Part shown: positions 47,483 to 56,445 of the stretch, piece after piece
How the letters are laid out: each line of letters begins with the position of its first letter
Numbering within the stretch: the first letter of the stretch is position 1
Assembly (NCBI GenBank): GCA_947503775.1
Contig: CANNFE010000010.1
Span: 53,450-117,449 of the forward strand
DNA from: an uncultured Paracoccaceae bacterium
Lineage (GTDB): Bacteria > Pseudomonadota > Alphaproteobacteria > Rhodobacterales > Rhodobacteraceae
Length of the DNA: 64,000 bases
Reading direction: 5' to 3'
The notes under the pieces: model-generated
Database searches by the model: none
What the model was told of the DNA's origin: nothing
Seen by the model: the letters and a program-made list of their open reading frames with translations, nothing else
Made by a program: the position numbers and the translations under genes

Positions 47483-48469
47483 TTACCGCATCCAAAGCCC
47501 TTCCTTGCGCAGGCGGGCGCGGATCTCCTGCTCCTTGCGCGGCAATGCGGCCCGGTCGAAGAGCGCGCGGGCCTTCTCTCCGCGCGACTGGTAAATCGTG
47601 CGTTTGAACGGATCGTACTCCTTGAGCACCTTCTTGCGGCGGTGGGGCATGGCAACATCGTGCAGCTGCGCCACCACGGCATCGCTTTCGCGCGCATAAA
47701 GAAGCGGCAGGCTGCGCCAGTGGCAGCTATGGCTTCCATCGAGCTGCCCATGCGGGCCCTCGCGTCCGCCTCCCAGCGCATGGATCACCAGCGGCAGGGC
47801 GATCTGGTCGAGCCAGGGTTTGAGCGGCTGAAGCTCCAGTTCCCTGGGCGTGTCGTCGCGGATGGACAGCGCCATGCTCAGGTAAAGATCGCCGAAGGCC
47901 ACCGGATCCTTGAAGAAGAACCAGCCGGCGTTGAAATAGAGATATCGCCGCCAGAACTCGTCGGGCTGGTCCGGATCCAGCGAGCTTTCGAAATCAAGCT
48001 CGAATCGGTCGTAAAGGCTCTTCCAGATGGCGGTGTATCCCGGCCAGTAAAGCTCTGGAACAGGCCAGGTGCCTTCGCGTCTGAGAGATGCCGTCGGCTT
48101 TGTGAAATCGATATCGATCGTCGCCGGATCCTTCAGGATCAGCGTATCCGTATCAAAGAACAGGAAGGGCTCGCCCTCGGGCAGAACCGAGAGGCCTTCG
48201 ATCTTGTTGCCATGCGGGTAGGTTTTGCCGAAATAGCTCGACGTGAAAGGGCGGATCTCGGCGCCGAGTTCTTCAAGCAGCTTGCGCGGCTCCTGCTCGA
48301 TCCGTGGATCTTCGTCCCAAAGGGGGCCGGGCTGAGGCTCGCCAATGATCAAACAACCGGCGAAGTCCGGCGCCGCTTTTCTTAATGAGGCGGCAAAGAG
48401 GATGGCCTCGTATTGCAGGCGCCCCTTCTGGGCAATGATCAGGATGTTGAACGGTTTCGTCTCGGTCAT
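47483..48469 (-). CDS. Glycosyltransferase-like protein with DxD motif
   Basis: A 328-residue protein from the ATG complementary to 48467-48469. FLFFDTDTLIL (about 100-110) is a DxD nucleotide-sugar site, and FNILIIAQKGRLQYEAILFAASLRK opens a GT-A-like fold. RYLYFNAGWFFFKDP and the C-terminal HALGG...HCHWRSLPLLY support a GT8/GT-A relation. No signal peptide is seen. The acceptor is unknown. The open frame further upstream to 49108 is not coding. Confidence 0.65.
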   Translation of the reverse strand: MTETKPFNILIIAQKGRLQYEAILFAASLRKAAPDFAGCLIIGEPQPGPLWDEDPRIEQEPRKLLEELGAEIRPFTSSYFGKTYPHGNKIEGLSVLPEGEPFLFFDTDTLILKDPATIDIDFTKPTASLRREGTWPVPELYWPGYTAIWKSLYDRFELDFESSLDPDQPDEFWRRYLYFNAGWFFFKDPVAFGDLYLSMALSIRDDTPRELELQPLKPWLDQIALPLVIHALGGGREGPHGQLDGSHSCHWRSLPLLYARESDAVVAQLHDVAMPHRRKKVLKEYDPFKRTIYQSRGEKARALFDRAALPRKEQEIRARLRKEGLWMR

Positions 48470-49039
48470 CGGCAGCAGCCCCGGAGCAGATGTCCCCGAC
48501 GTTCTAGCGCGCGCGGCGGGCAAGGGCCATCGTCGATCGCGAGGAGCGCCTGTGATGAGACCAGATCCGCTTGGTCTGAGACAAAATCCGTTAAGCGGCG
48601 CTCTTTTCCATGCTTTGCGCGATCTGGGCGAGAGCATGCCTTGGCGGTCCCGCCTGGCCGTCCGGCAGACTGTGCGGCTCGGCCTGCTGATATGCGGGTG
48701 GGGGCGCATACACGGAGATTTTTGCGCTTCTTTGCTTGCAAGCAAGCACGCGGATCGACGGGCAAAGACCAGCCACCTTTCGGCATGCGGCAAGCGTATA
48801 CTCGCGCATACAGAAAAGCCGCTGTCTTTGGGTGTAGACGGGTCAATTTCGAGCCGATAGCCAAGCCTCACTCTCTGTCGGTGTCTTGACCCACGCCAAG
48901 GAAAAACCTCGACTTCAAAGCACCTTGAAAGGTGAGCTCTTGTGCTGTGCCGCTTTGAGCGGTCTCTTTTTCTGTGGCTGTGGGACCTTCTTCGCCGACG
49001 CATCACGTCAAGTAAATGTTGAAACCCAAGGAGTCTCAA
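48470..49039. other. 570-base leader region with palindromes and a terminator-like stem, no gene
   Basis: No convincing gene is seen. The stretch includes a perfect 14-base palindrome TTGCTTGCAAGCAA at 48732-48745. Near its end are two hairpins: CACCTT-GA-AAGGTG (48921-48934) and CCGC-TTTGA-GCGG (48950-48962), the latter followed by TCTCTTTTTCT. These look like the 3' end of a small RNA or an attenuator in the beta-helix protein leader. The short open frames here overlap divergently and have no family features. Confidence 0.5.
48732..48745. promoter_or_regulatory. 14-base perfect palindrome TTGCTTGCAAGCAA
   Basis: Perfect dyad of 7+7 bases in the leader between the glycosyltransferase-like and beta-helix genes. 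It has the size of a dimeric regulator's site; no regulator is identified. Confidence 0.4.
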
Positions 49040-50833
49040 ATGGACGATCTGAACGCCCTCGACCGGGACGCAGAGCAACTCGCCACCGGAGCCAATTCTC
49101 AGATGCAAGGCTTTGCATCCGAGCTTCAGGAAGATGCGCCTGATATTGATGGCATCGTGACCGATCTACGCGACAATGTGGAGACCTTCGATACGAATAC
49201 GGCGACCAAGACATATCACGTTTCTCCGGATGGCGACGACTCCAACCCGGGGACAGCAGAGCAACCCTGGAAGACGATCAGCTACGCTATGAGTGACGCG
49301 TCGCCCGTTGAGGCCGGAGAGCGCGTTCTGGTCGAGGCAGGCACCTACACGGAAATCGTGACGATCGAGAAATCGGGCAATGCACAGGACGGGCATGTCA
49401 TCTTGCAGGCCGAGGACGGTGTGATCCTGCGCGATCCCAATCCATCCGACACGATGGGTCCCAATTGGCACGAGGGGAACATCGAGGTCGCCGGCGAAGG
49501 CTATCTGGTCATCGACGGATTTCGGATCGAAGGCAGCTCATTCGCCGGAGTTGCTGTCAGAGACGCGCATGACATCGTCGTTCAGAATGTGGAGACCTTT
49601 CAGACAGGCGGACCTGGTATCATCGCAATGCCGGACAGCTATTTTGACGGCGGGGAGCAGGAAGTCACCGGCCGCAATATTCAGATCCTGAGCAACACCG
49701 TCCTGGAGCCCAACAATCGATACGAGGGAACAGGCGACCGCGATGGTCAGCAAGAGGCGATTTCGGTCTGGGGCGTCGACGGCTTTGAGGTTGCAGGCAA
49801 CTATGTCAGCGGCGGAAACCGGGAAGGGATAGACGCCAAGGTCGGCAGCCGGGATGGATCGATCCACAACAACTTCGTAACCGGATCCGCGGAGGTGTCC
49901 GGCACACCCGCGGGTTATCAGGGCGGTCCAGCCATTTACATCGATGGGAACCGCGCGGAGATTTCGAATATCGATATCTACCAGAATGTCGTTTTCGACA
50001 ATGTCGCGGACGGGATCGCCATCGCGGATGAGCAGCCGGATGTCGGCGGCGGTGTTAGCGATATTCGCATCTTCGACAATCTCGTTATGGACAATGGCAT
50101 CCAAGGTACGAATGGCGGGGTCGGCCTGTTCATCGGCAGCAACGTCAGTGATGTCGAAGCAACCAACAACACGCTGATCGGAAACGTTCAGGGTTTTGTC
50201 GTCGACGGCTCCGACAATTACCAAGGCACCTTGCCAACCGGGATTACGATTGCAGACAATGAGATTTTGGAGTCGACCTATCTCAATGGCTATGTCGACG
50301 ACACGGGCGCAGTTGTGATCCAGGACAACCTGATCCGCTCTGATGTTGATGAGTTGGTGACACTTGGAAGCGGCACGGCCGATGTGGTGATGTCCGGGAA
50401 CAGCTCGGAGGTTCAGCAAAACACGCCGGTACCGGATGATGATACAGGCAGCGACGAAGATGGATCTCGGGTGCTTGAGCCGACGGGCGATGATGTCCGC
50501 ATCTTCGACTACATGGACCGGCGTGCCGATGAAACAGCCCTTATCGGTGACTTCGACCTGAACACGAGCGGTCAGGAGCGGACATTCGACACGCTGCGCT
50601 TCGATGTCGGAGGTGAAGTCTGGACGGCCTCGACAGACGACGAGATGATCGAGCTGATACAGATGGCCGAAGCTGACGATACGGACGGCGTTTCGTCCTT
50701 CAGCAGCGAAGGTAATCTAGTGTTTCAGTTCGAGAATGCAGCACGACTGGTTCTGGATAATATCGCGGATCAGTTGGACCCGGCGCTCACGTCCGCAGCG
50801 GGTCTTGAGGAAAACACGCTGCTTATCGGCTAA
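49040..50833 (+). CDS. Right-handed beta-helix repeat protein
   Basis: A 597-residue protein from ATG 49040 with AAGGAG 8 bases upstream. After an N-terminal Asp/Gln-rich 60 residues come YHVSPDGDDSNPGTAEQPWKTI, the classic opening of pectate-lyase-like/DUF1565 proteins, then many short Asn/Gly-rich helical rungs (HDIVVQNVETFQTGG, IQILSNTVLEPNNR, IHNNFVTGSAE, IDIYQNVVFDN, IRIFDNLVMDNG, VEATNNTLIGN). The C-terminal 110 residues are acidic. No Sec signal is visible, so export, if any, would be by a type I-like route. It may be a polysaccharide lyase or an adhesin; the catalytic residues are not clear. Confidence 0.75.
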   Translation: MDDLNALDRDAEQLATGANSQMQGFASELQEDAPDIDGIVTDLRDNVETFDTNTATKTYHVSPDGDDSNPGTAEQPWKTISYAMSDASPVEAGERVLVEAGTYTEIVTIEKSGNAQDGHVILQAEDGVILRDPNPSDTMGPNWHEGNIEVAGEGYLVIDGFRIEGSSFAGVAVRDAHDIVVQNVETFQTGGPGIIAMPDSYFDGGEQEVTGRNIQILSNTVLEPNNRYEGTGDRDGQQEAISVWGVDGFEVAGNYVSGGNREGIDAKVGSRDGSIHNNFVTGSAEVSGTPAGYQGGPAIYIDGNRAEISNIDIYQNVVFDNVADGIAIADEQPDVGGGVSDIRIFDNLVMDNGIQGTNGGVGLFIGSNVSDVEATNNTLIGNVQGFVVDGSDNYQGTLPTGITIADNEILESTYLNGYVDDTGAVVIQDNLIRSDVDELVTLGSGTADVVMSGNSSEVQQNTPVPDDDTGSDEDGSRVLEPTGDDVRIFDYMDRRADETALIGDFDLNTSGQERTFDTLRFDVGGEVWTASTDDEMIELIQMAEADDTDGVSSFSSEGNLVFQFENAARLVLDNIADQLDPALTSAAGLEENTLLIG

Positions 50834-51338
50834 GGCCCTCGAGTACTTCTCCGCATAAATAATGAGAGAGGCACCTCGGTATCGTGTTCCTGCCTCTCTC
50901 GCCAGCATGGTGTGGGCGTTGTCTCGGCCGTGCTTGCAGGCCTGCTTTGTCTGGCGTCAGCGCCAAGGGTCGTGGTTTTACCTTGTTTAACATGAGACCT
51001 TTGACCGACATGTCCTGCAGCCGAGGGGAAGCTTGTGGGCTTGCCCATTCTCTATCCGTTGTTCCCGCTGACGTTTGCAATCGTATGTGACCGATCAAGG
51101 CCAAGACGCACCATGAAGGAAGTTGTCGAGGCGACATGCGGTGTAGTCTTCGAACAATCGGGACAGGCGCTGCGTTACTGGTTCTCTTCGATGAACGGCA
51201 CCAGCCAAAACCCACAACAGAGGCGAACGTTACGTTGATGGCGTGCCGGTTTTTTTATCTGCTCCGGATCTCCTGGTTTCGGGGCTACACTGCAGGCTCA
51301 CGCATCCAGATCTGACGTCCGATCCCGTCTCGTGCCGA
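50834..51338. other. 505-base gap with one inverted repeat, no recognised gene
   Basis: I see no supported gene. GAGAGAGGCA (50864-50873) pairs perfectly with TGCCTCTCTC (50891-50900) over a 17-base loop just after the beta-helix stop and may help end its transcript. The remaining sequence has short open frames only and looks of mixed, possibly decayed, origin. Confidence 0.5.
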
Positions 51339-51947
51339 TCAGCGCAGAACGCGCGAGAGCATATCGACGTATTGATCCGTGAATGACGGTAAATCAATCG
51401 GGTCGATCTTTTCGAATGTCAGCCGCCACACTGCGGTGACGATGACCGGGGCGATGATCAGCCGATGATCGTAATCAAGGACGTCGGGCCGCACTTCGCC
51501 GCGGTCGACACCGAGGGTCAAGAGTTGGGTCAGCATGCGTTTGGCGTTGGCCATGGTCGTCGCATGATATCGCTCGAGAAGTGTCGGAAACTGCTGTCCC
51601 TCCGTGAGCAAGACCTTGAAGAGAACAAGCGCGTCCGGCTGTAGGAAGCTGTTGAATACCCGTTCGAGCATTGTGCGAAGCACGGCGTCGAACGGCCCGT
51701 TTATATCTGCGGCCTGGTTAATCGATATGCGGATCGCCCTCTCGATCCTGTCTTTGAACGCGCCTTCGAAGACCGCCTCCTTATCCTCGAAATACACATA
51801 AATCGTTGATCGCGCTATTCCGGCGCGGGTCGCGATACTGCCTATCGATGTGCCAGCGAAGCCATTATTCGCGAACTCCTTGAGCGCTGCCGAGATGATC
51901 TCTTCAGGGCGGGCCTCTTTCCGGCGTTGGCGTTTTTTCTCCCGCAT
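51339..51947 (-). CDS. TetR family transcriptional regulator
   Basis: A 202-residue TetR regulator. The helix-turn-helix region is EIISAALKEFANNGFAGTSIGSIATRAGIARSTIYVYFEDKEAVF (about 16-60). The C-terminal ligand domain is helical. It is divergent from the DevB-type gene; the TGACATATCTGTCA dyad lies in the 71-base gap and overlaps a TTGACA on its own strand. It very likely represses the exporter and itself, as is usual for TetR-exporter pairs. Confidence 0.92.
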   Translation of the reverse strand: MREKKRQRRKEARPEEIISAALKEFANNGFAGTSIGSIATRAGIARSTIYVYFEDKEAVFEGAFKDRIERAIRISINQAADINGPFDAVLRTMLERVFNSFLQPDALVLFKVLLTEGQQFPTLLERYHATTMANAKRMLTQLLTLGVDRGEVRPDVLDYDHRLIIAPVIVTAVWRLTFEKIDPIDLPSFTDQYVDMLSRVLR

Positions 51948-51979
51948 CGTCTGAAGCGCCTTGAATGAGCTTTAGTTAA

Positions 51980-51993
51980 TGACATATCTGTCA
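51980..51993. promoter_or_regulatory. TetR-type operator TGACATATCTGTCA
   Basis: TGACA-TATC-TGTCA is a palindrome that extends imperfectly to 22 bases (TTAATGACATATCTGTCAATAA). It sits midway between the divergent TetR and DevB-type starts; TTGACA on the minus strand within it could be a -35 box. Confidence 0.7.
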
Positions 51994-52018
51994 ATAAGAG
52001 TTTCTTCTGGTGAACTGT

Positions 52019-53221
52019 ATGAAACAAGAGGCGCCCCAACAACTTCCGTTGGTTGACAACGGATTGGCAGATCCGCCCTCATCGGGGCGGAGATCCCGGC
52101 GTTGGGGTTTGATCCCTTTGTTTCTAGTGGTGTTCTTTGCCGGAGGTGTCGGCGGCTTGTATTTTCAGCCGCCCGGTTTGCAGGCGTTCTTTGAAACCAC
52201 CGGTCTGGAGCCGGGCGGCGGAACCGATACACCTCTCGCGCAGGCCATCGATCAGGTTGAAACACGTGAAGAGGTCGCCGTCGTAAGCGCAGGGGACATC
52301 TTTGCACTTGGCCGGATTTTGCCTCGAGGCGATATCATCGAGATTGGGGTCCCTTTTGGTGCAAGTGATGCGCGGGTCGAGGAGATCGCGGTTCGCATTG
52401 GTGATCGCGTCTCCGCCGGTGACGTGCTGGCGACGCTGGACAACGCGACAGAGCTGCAACTGGCACTGGATGCTGCGCTGGCAAACCTGGCCGTGACGCA
52501 AGCCCTCCTTGCGCAAACGGAAGATACGGTGCGGGCCAGTCGGGAGGAAGCGGCAGCTTCCCTTGAACGTGCGCTCGCAACGGCTGAGGCGGCAACAGCG
52601 GAGCTTGATCGCCTGACGCCGCTCCTTGAGCGAGGAGTGACGACGCAGGCCGCATTCGATGATGCCGAAGCCCGCGCCCTTGAGGCTGATCGCGATGTGG
52701 CCCTGCGGCGTGCAACATTATCGCGGTTTGAGACCGCCGAGGGGCGCCCGCAGGCGGACATCCTTGTGGCGCAAGCCAATCTGACAGCGGCCGAAGTGGA
52801 GGTTGCAGGGGCGCGTCATGATATGGCCAAGAGCGTCGTGACGGCGCCCGCAGATGGCGTGGTGTTGGATATCAACGTGCAGCGCGGTGAGCGGCCCGGC
52901 ACCGATGGGCTCATGCATCTTGGCGACACCTCTCAAATGATCGTTGAGGCGGAGGTTTATCAGACACTTATCGGGCGGGTCGCGATCGACGATGCTGTGA
53001 CGGTCACCGCCGACGCAATCGACCGGCCCCTCACTGGTATTGTGACGGCCATCGGGCTTGAGATCGGTCGGCAGTCCATCACCTCTGACGATCCGGCGGC
53101 CAATACCGATGCGAGGGTCGTCGATGTGATCGTCGAACTTGACCCGCCCTCCTCGTCGTTGGCCGAACGGTTGACCAACCTGCAGGCCCTCGTGAGGATC
53201 GATGGTGGAGAGCCGGAATGA
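52019..53221 (+). CDS. DevB-type membrane fusion protein of an ABC exporter
   Basis: A 400-residue HlyD/DevB-like adaptor from ATG 52019 (GTG 52010 possible). It has a cytoplasmic Pro/Arg-rich start, one membrane span (LIPLFLVVFFAGGVGGLYF), a biotinyl-lipoyl-like first half (VEEIAVRIGDRVSAGDVLATLDN), a coiled coil of about 110 residues (LALDAALANLAVTQALLAQTED ...) and the second half SVVTAPADGVVLDINVQRGERPG. It links the DevC-type permease to an outer-membrane duct. Its stop overlaps the DevC start (ATGA). Confidence 0.86.
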   Translation: MKQEAPQQLPLVDNGLADPPSSGRRSRRWGLIPLFLVVFFAGGVGGLYFQPPGLQAFFETTGLEPGGGTDTPLAQAIDQVETREEVAVVSAGDIFALGRILPRGDIIEIGVPFGASDARVEEIAVRIGDRVSAGDVLATLDNATELQLALDAALANLAVTQALLAQTEDTVRASREEAAASLERALATAEAATAELDRLTPLLERGVTTQAAFDDAEARALEADRDVALRRATLSRFETAEGRPQADILVAQANLTAAEVEVAGARHDMAKSVVTAPADGVVLDINVQRGERPGTDGLMHLGDTSQMIVEAEVYQTLIGRVAIDDAVTVTADAIDRPLTGIVTAIGLEIGRQSITSDDPAANTDARVVDVIVELDPPSSSLAERLTNLQALVRIDGGEPE

Positions 53222-54393
53222 GCGGCGTTCTCGCCGCCCTTTTTGGCCGTCTGCCCATCGGCTGGCTGCAATTGACCCACAGCCGAACCCGGTTCGCCGC
53301 AGCCCTTGCAGGCGTGTCCTTTGCGACGATCCTCGTTTTCATGCAGCTTGGTATTCTGGGCGCCCTCAACCAGTCGACGATCGCGCCTTACGACCATTTT
53401 CGCGCGGATATCATGATCTCTTCGGAGGATGCGAATACGTTGACGGACGGTGGAAACGTCGCCCGGACGCGCTTGTTCCAGGCTCTCGGCGTGCCCGGCG
53501 TTGCCGAAGGCGCGCCGATTCTCATTGGGGATCTGGTGTTGCAAATGCCGGATGGGTCGTCGTCGTCTCTGCAGACCTTCGGATTAAACGTGACGGATGC
53601 GCGATTTGTCTCTCCCGAAACCGCGTCTCAAATGGATTTGTTGCGCCAGGAAAACCATGCCCTGATCGATACCGCGACGCGCGGGATCCCGGCGGAGGCA
53701 TTTGACGGCTTGTTGGCTGGAAGCCCGTTCCCCTTCGAAATTCAAGGCACAACTCTGACTGCGGTCGGGACGTTGCAAGTTGGTGGGGGCTTCACCGCTG
53801 ATGGAACGCTCTTTGTCTCTGAACAGACGTTTCTGCGAACCTCTCCAAATCGTGCGGCCGGTGCGCCCAGCCATATTCTGTTGAATGTCGATGAGGGGGC
53901 AGATCCGGCCATCGTCGTTGAGCGTCTACGCGCAACCCTGCCAATGGATGCGGTCAAAGTCCAAACATTGAAGGATGCGGCGGCCGCAGATCTGGCCTAT
54001 CAGACAACAGAGCGGCCGACGGGCATCATCTTTGGCTTTGGTGTGGTCATCGGTATCATCGTCGGTATCGTGATTGTCTATCAGGTTCTGTCCACCGATG
54101 TGGCCGATCACCTGAAGGAATATGCGACATTCAAAGCGATGGGCTATGGCCAGACGTTCTTTCTTGGGATCGTCCTCGAAGAAGCACTCGTGCTGGCGAT
54201 CTTCGGTTTCATCCCTGGGCTTCTGGTGTCACTCGGCCTTTACGCTGGCATGAGCAGCCTGACGGGTTTGCCGGTCGCCATGACGCCGGACCGGATCGCC
54301 ATGGTTTTTGTGGGCACGGTGGCGGCCTGCGCCCTTTCTGGCGCGATCGCAACACGGCGGTTGGCTGCTGCCAACCCGGCGGATCTGTTTTGA
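53218..54393 (+). CDS. DevC-type ABC exporter permease
   Basis: A 391-residue FtsX/MacB-like permease. The N-terminal WLQLTHSRTRFAAALAGVSFATILVFMQLGI is characteristic of the DevC family from cyanobacterial heterocyst exporters. A large periplasmic domain (about 45-270) is followed by three spans (GIIFGFGVVIGIIVGIVIVYQVL, FLGIVLEEALVLAIFGFIPGLLV, IAMVFVGTVAACALSGAIA). It forms an export complex with the DevB-like adaptor and DevA-like ATPase. The cargo is not known. Confidence 0.88.
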   Translation: MSGVLAALFGRLPIGWLQLTHSRTRFAAALAGVSFATILVFMQLGILGALNQSTIAPYDHFRADIMISSEDANTLTDGGNVARTRLFQALGVPGVAEGAPILIGDLVLQMPDGSSSSLQTFGLNVTDARFVSPETASQMDLLRQENHALIDTATRGIPAEAFDGLLAGSPFPFEIQGTTLTAVGTLQVGGGFTADGTLFVSEQTFLRTSPNRAAGAPSHILLNVDEGADPAIVVERLRATLPMDAVKVQTLKDAAAADLAYQTTERPTGIIFGFGVVIGIIVGIVIVYQVLSTDVADHLKEYATFKAMGYGQTFFLGIVLEEALVLAIFGFIPGLLVSLGLYAGMSSLTGLPVAMTPDRIAMVFVGTVAACALSGAIATRRLAAANPADLF

Positions 54394-55124
54394 TGTCCGG
54401 CGGCCCGCCCATCGTGGTCCGAGGGTTGAACCATTTCTTCGGGCACGGAGAAGCGCGTAAACAGGCGATCTGGGACGTGAACCTCGAGATTGCGCGAGGC
54501 AAGCTCACCATCCTGATGGGACCGTCAGGATCCGGCAAGACGACAGTTTTGACCTTGATGGGCTGCTTGCGAGACGTGCAGGAGGGCAGTGTCAGGTTGC
54601 TGGGGGCCGAGCTCAACGGCGCGTCCGAGGCGGACCTCGTTCAATTGCGGAGGCGGCTCGGCTTTATTTTTCAAGCTCATAACCTGCATGACAGCCTGAC
54701 AGCCACTCAGAATGTTCTTATGGGTCTGCAAGTGCATGGCAAGGGTGATCCGGTCAAGCAGGCGAAGGCCGCGAGCCATATTCTGGATCTCGTCGGGCTT
54801 GGTGACCGGGCGGACTACCTCCCCGGCAACCTGTCAGGCGGGCAAAAGCAGCGGGTCGCCGTGGCGCGCGCATTGGTGTCGAACCCGGAGATCATATTCG
54901 CCGATGAACCGACCGCGGCGCTCGACAAGCAGTCGGGTCAGACTGTCGTCCAGATGCTCAAGCAGCTCGGGCAGGACCGGAACACGACCACGGTGATGGT
55001 GACGCATGACAACCGGATCCTCGAACTTGCTGACCGGATCATCACCTTGGAAGAAGGGCGGATCGCGAAGGACGTGATCCAAGAAAAGCCATTGCAGATT
55101 GTCCAATCGCAGAGCGTATCATGA
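54393..55124 (+). CDS. DevA-type ABC exporter ATPase
   Basis: A 243-residue ATPase from ATG 54393, which shares one base with the DevC stop (TGATG). It has Walker A GPSGSGKTT, Q-loop FIFQAHNLHDSLTA, signature LSGGQKQR, Walker B IIFADEPTAALDK and VTHDN. It resembles LolD/MacB-type ATPases of the DevA group. It completes an adaptor-permease-ATPase exporter; no TolC-like gene is in the window. Confidence 0.9.
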   Translation: MSGGPPIVVRGLNHFFGHGEARKQAIWDVNLEIARGKLTILMGPSGSGKTTVLTLMGCLRDVQEGSVRLLGAELNGASEADLVQLRRRLGFIFQAHNLHDSLTATQNVLMGLQVHGKGDPVKQAKAASHILDLVGLGDRADYLPGNLSGGQKQRVAVARALVSNPEIIFADEPTAALDKQSGQTVVQMLKQLGQDRNTTTVMVTHDNRILELADRIITLEEGRIAKDVIQEKPLQIVQSQSVS

Positions 55125-55337
55125 GTTCATAAACGCAGAGAGGGCGCATTGAAGTCAGACCGCTTTCCATCGGAGCGGGTAAGGGTCGCATTCGGCAACA
55201 CCTTAACGGGTTCGTATTTCTATTGGTTTCTCCGCGAAAGCCTCACAGATCAATGAGTTTTTATCATGGTGTCTTCTGTTTTCGATGAGGATTTCTGACG
55301 TAAGCTGCGGGTCTGCGGCGATGGGGACGTCTCGATT

Positions 55338-56399
55338 TTGCATGGCTCTTTTGATCTGACGATCTTTGACGGGCACAATGATGCTCTTCTCAAACTCTAC
55401 CGGGCGGGAGGGCTGACAGCCGCCGAGAGTTTTGTCGCAGGCGATCATGGGGCAATCAATGGCCCATCCGCGAAGTCAGGGCAATTCGGCGGGGGGTTTT
55501 TTGCGGTCTTTGTTCCGTCACCCATGGATCTTGATGATAAGTTCACGGAGATGACAAAGGACCGATATGACCTGCCGCTCCCCGAACCCATTGACTGGGA
55601 AGATGCCCTCACGGTTGTTATGGCGCAGGCCGCGATCCTCTTTGATCTTGAGAAACGCGGTGCATTGCGCGTCTGCCGCAGCTCTGCGGATATTCGTGCG
55701 GCTTTGCGCGACAATAAACTGGCGGCGATCTTTCATATCGAGGGGGCAGAAGCCATTGATCCGGATTTTCACACCCTCGAAGTGCTCTACCACGCCGGGC
55801 TGAGATCTTTGGGGCCGGTTTGGAGCCGCAGCACGATCTTTGGCCATGGTGTCCCGTTTCGCTACCCCAGTGACGGCGACATTGGTCCGGGTTTGACCGA
55901 TCACGGGCTACAACTGGTGAAGCGCTGCAATGAGATGAAGATCGTGCTGGATCTGTCCCACCTGAACGAGGCGGGGTTCTGGGATGTCGCGCGATACTCG
56001 ACGCAGCCGCTGATTGCGTCCCATTCGAACGCGCATGCGATTTGCCCCCATGCGCGAAACCTGACGGACAAGCAGTTGGCTGCAATCCGCGAAAGCGACG
56101 GGATGGTCGGGTTGAACTTTGCCGTCGCCTTTCTGCGCGAAGACGGAAAGATGCTCGCGGATGTGCCGCTGGAACAGATGCTAAGACATCTTGATCACTT
56201 GATCGAGCAACTGGGCGAGGACCGGGTCGGGTTCGGATCGGACTATGATGGGGCGATTGTACCCAAGCAGTTGAGCTCATGTGCAAACCTGCCCGAACTG
56301 AGGCACGCGATGGCAAATCACGGCTACAGCGATGCGCTGATGTCGAAACTTTGCCACGAGAACTGGCTGCGCGTGCTGGAAAATACATGGGGGTCATAA
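55338..56399 (+). CDS. Membrane dipeptidase (peptidase M19)
   Basis: A 353-residue renal-dipeptidase family protein; the only usable start is TTG 55338, with GGGGA about 10 bases ahead. Zinc ligands follow the family: His13/Asp15 in FDGHND, the bridging Glu in FHIEGAEAI, His in LDLSHLNEAG, His in IASHSNAHAI, and Asp in GFGSDYDG. It hydrolyses L,D- or L,L-dipeptides and related amides. It is the first gene of an operon with a peptide-type importer, so its substrate is probably imported. Confidence 0.88.
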   Translation: MHGSFDLTIFDGHNDALLKLYRAGGLTAAESFVAGDHGAINGPSAKSGQFGGGFFAVFVPSPMDLDDKFTEMTKDRYDLPLPEPIDWEDALTVVMAQAAILFDLEKRGALRVCRSSADIRAALRDNKLAAIFHIEGAEAIDPDFHTLEVLYHAGLRSLGPVWSRSTIFGHGVPFRYPSDGDIGPGLTDHGLQLVKRCNEMKIVLDLSHLNEAGFWDVARYSTQPLIASHSNAHAICPHARNLTDKQLAAIRESDGMVGLNFAVAFLREDGKMLADVPLEQMLRHLDHLIEQLGEDRVGFGSDYDGAIVPKQLSSCANLPELRHAMANHGYSDALMSKLCHENWLRVLENTWGS

Positions 56400-56445
56400 C
56401 TCCATAGGCCAGATAGAAGAAAGTTGAACAGGAGAGGTTCTGACG

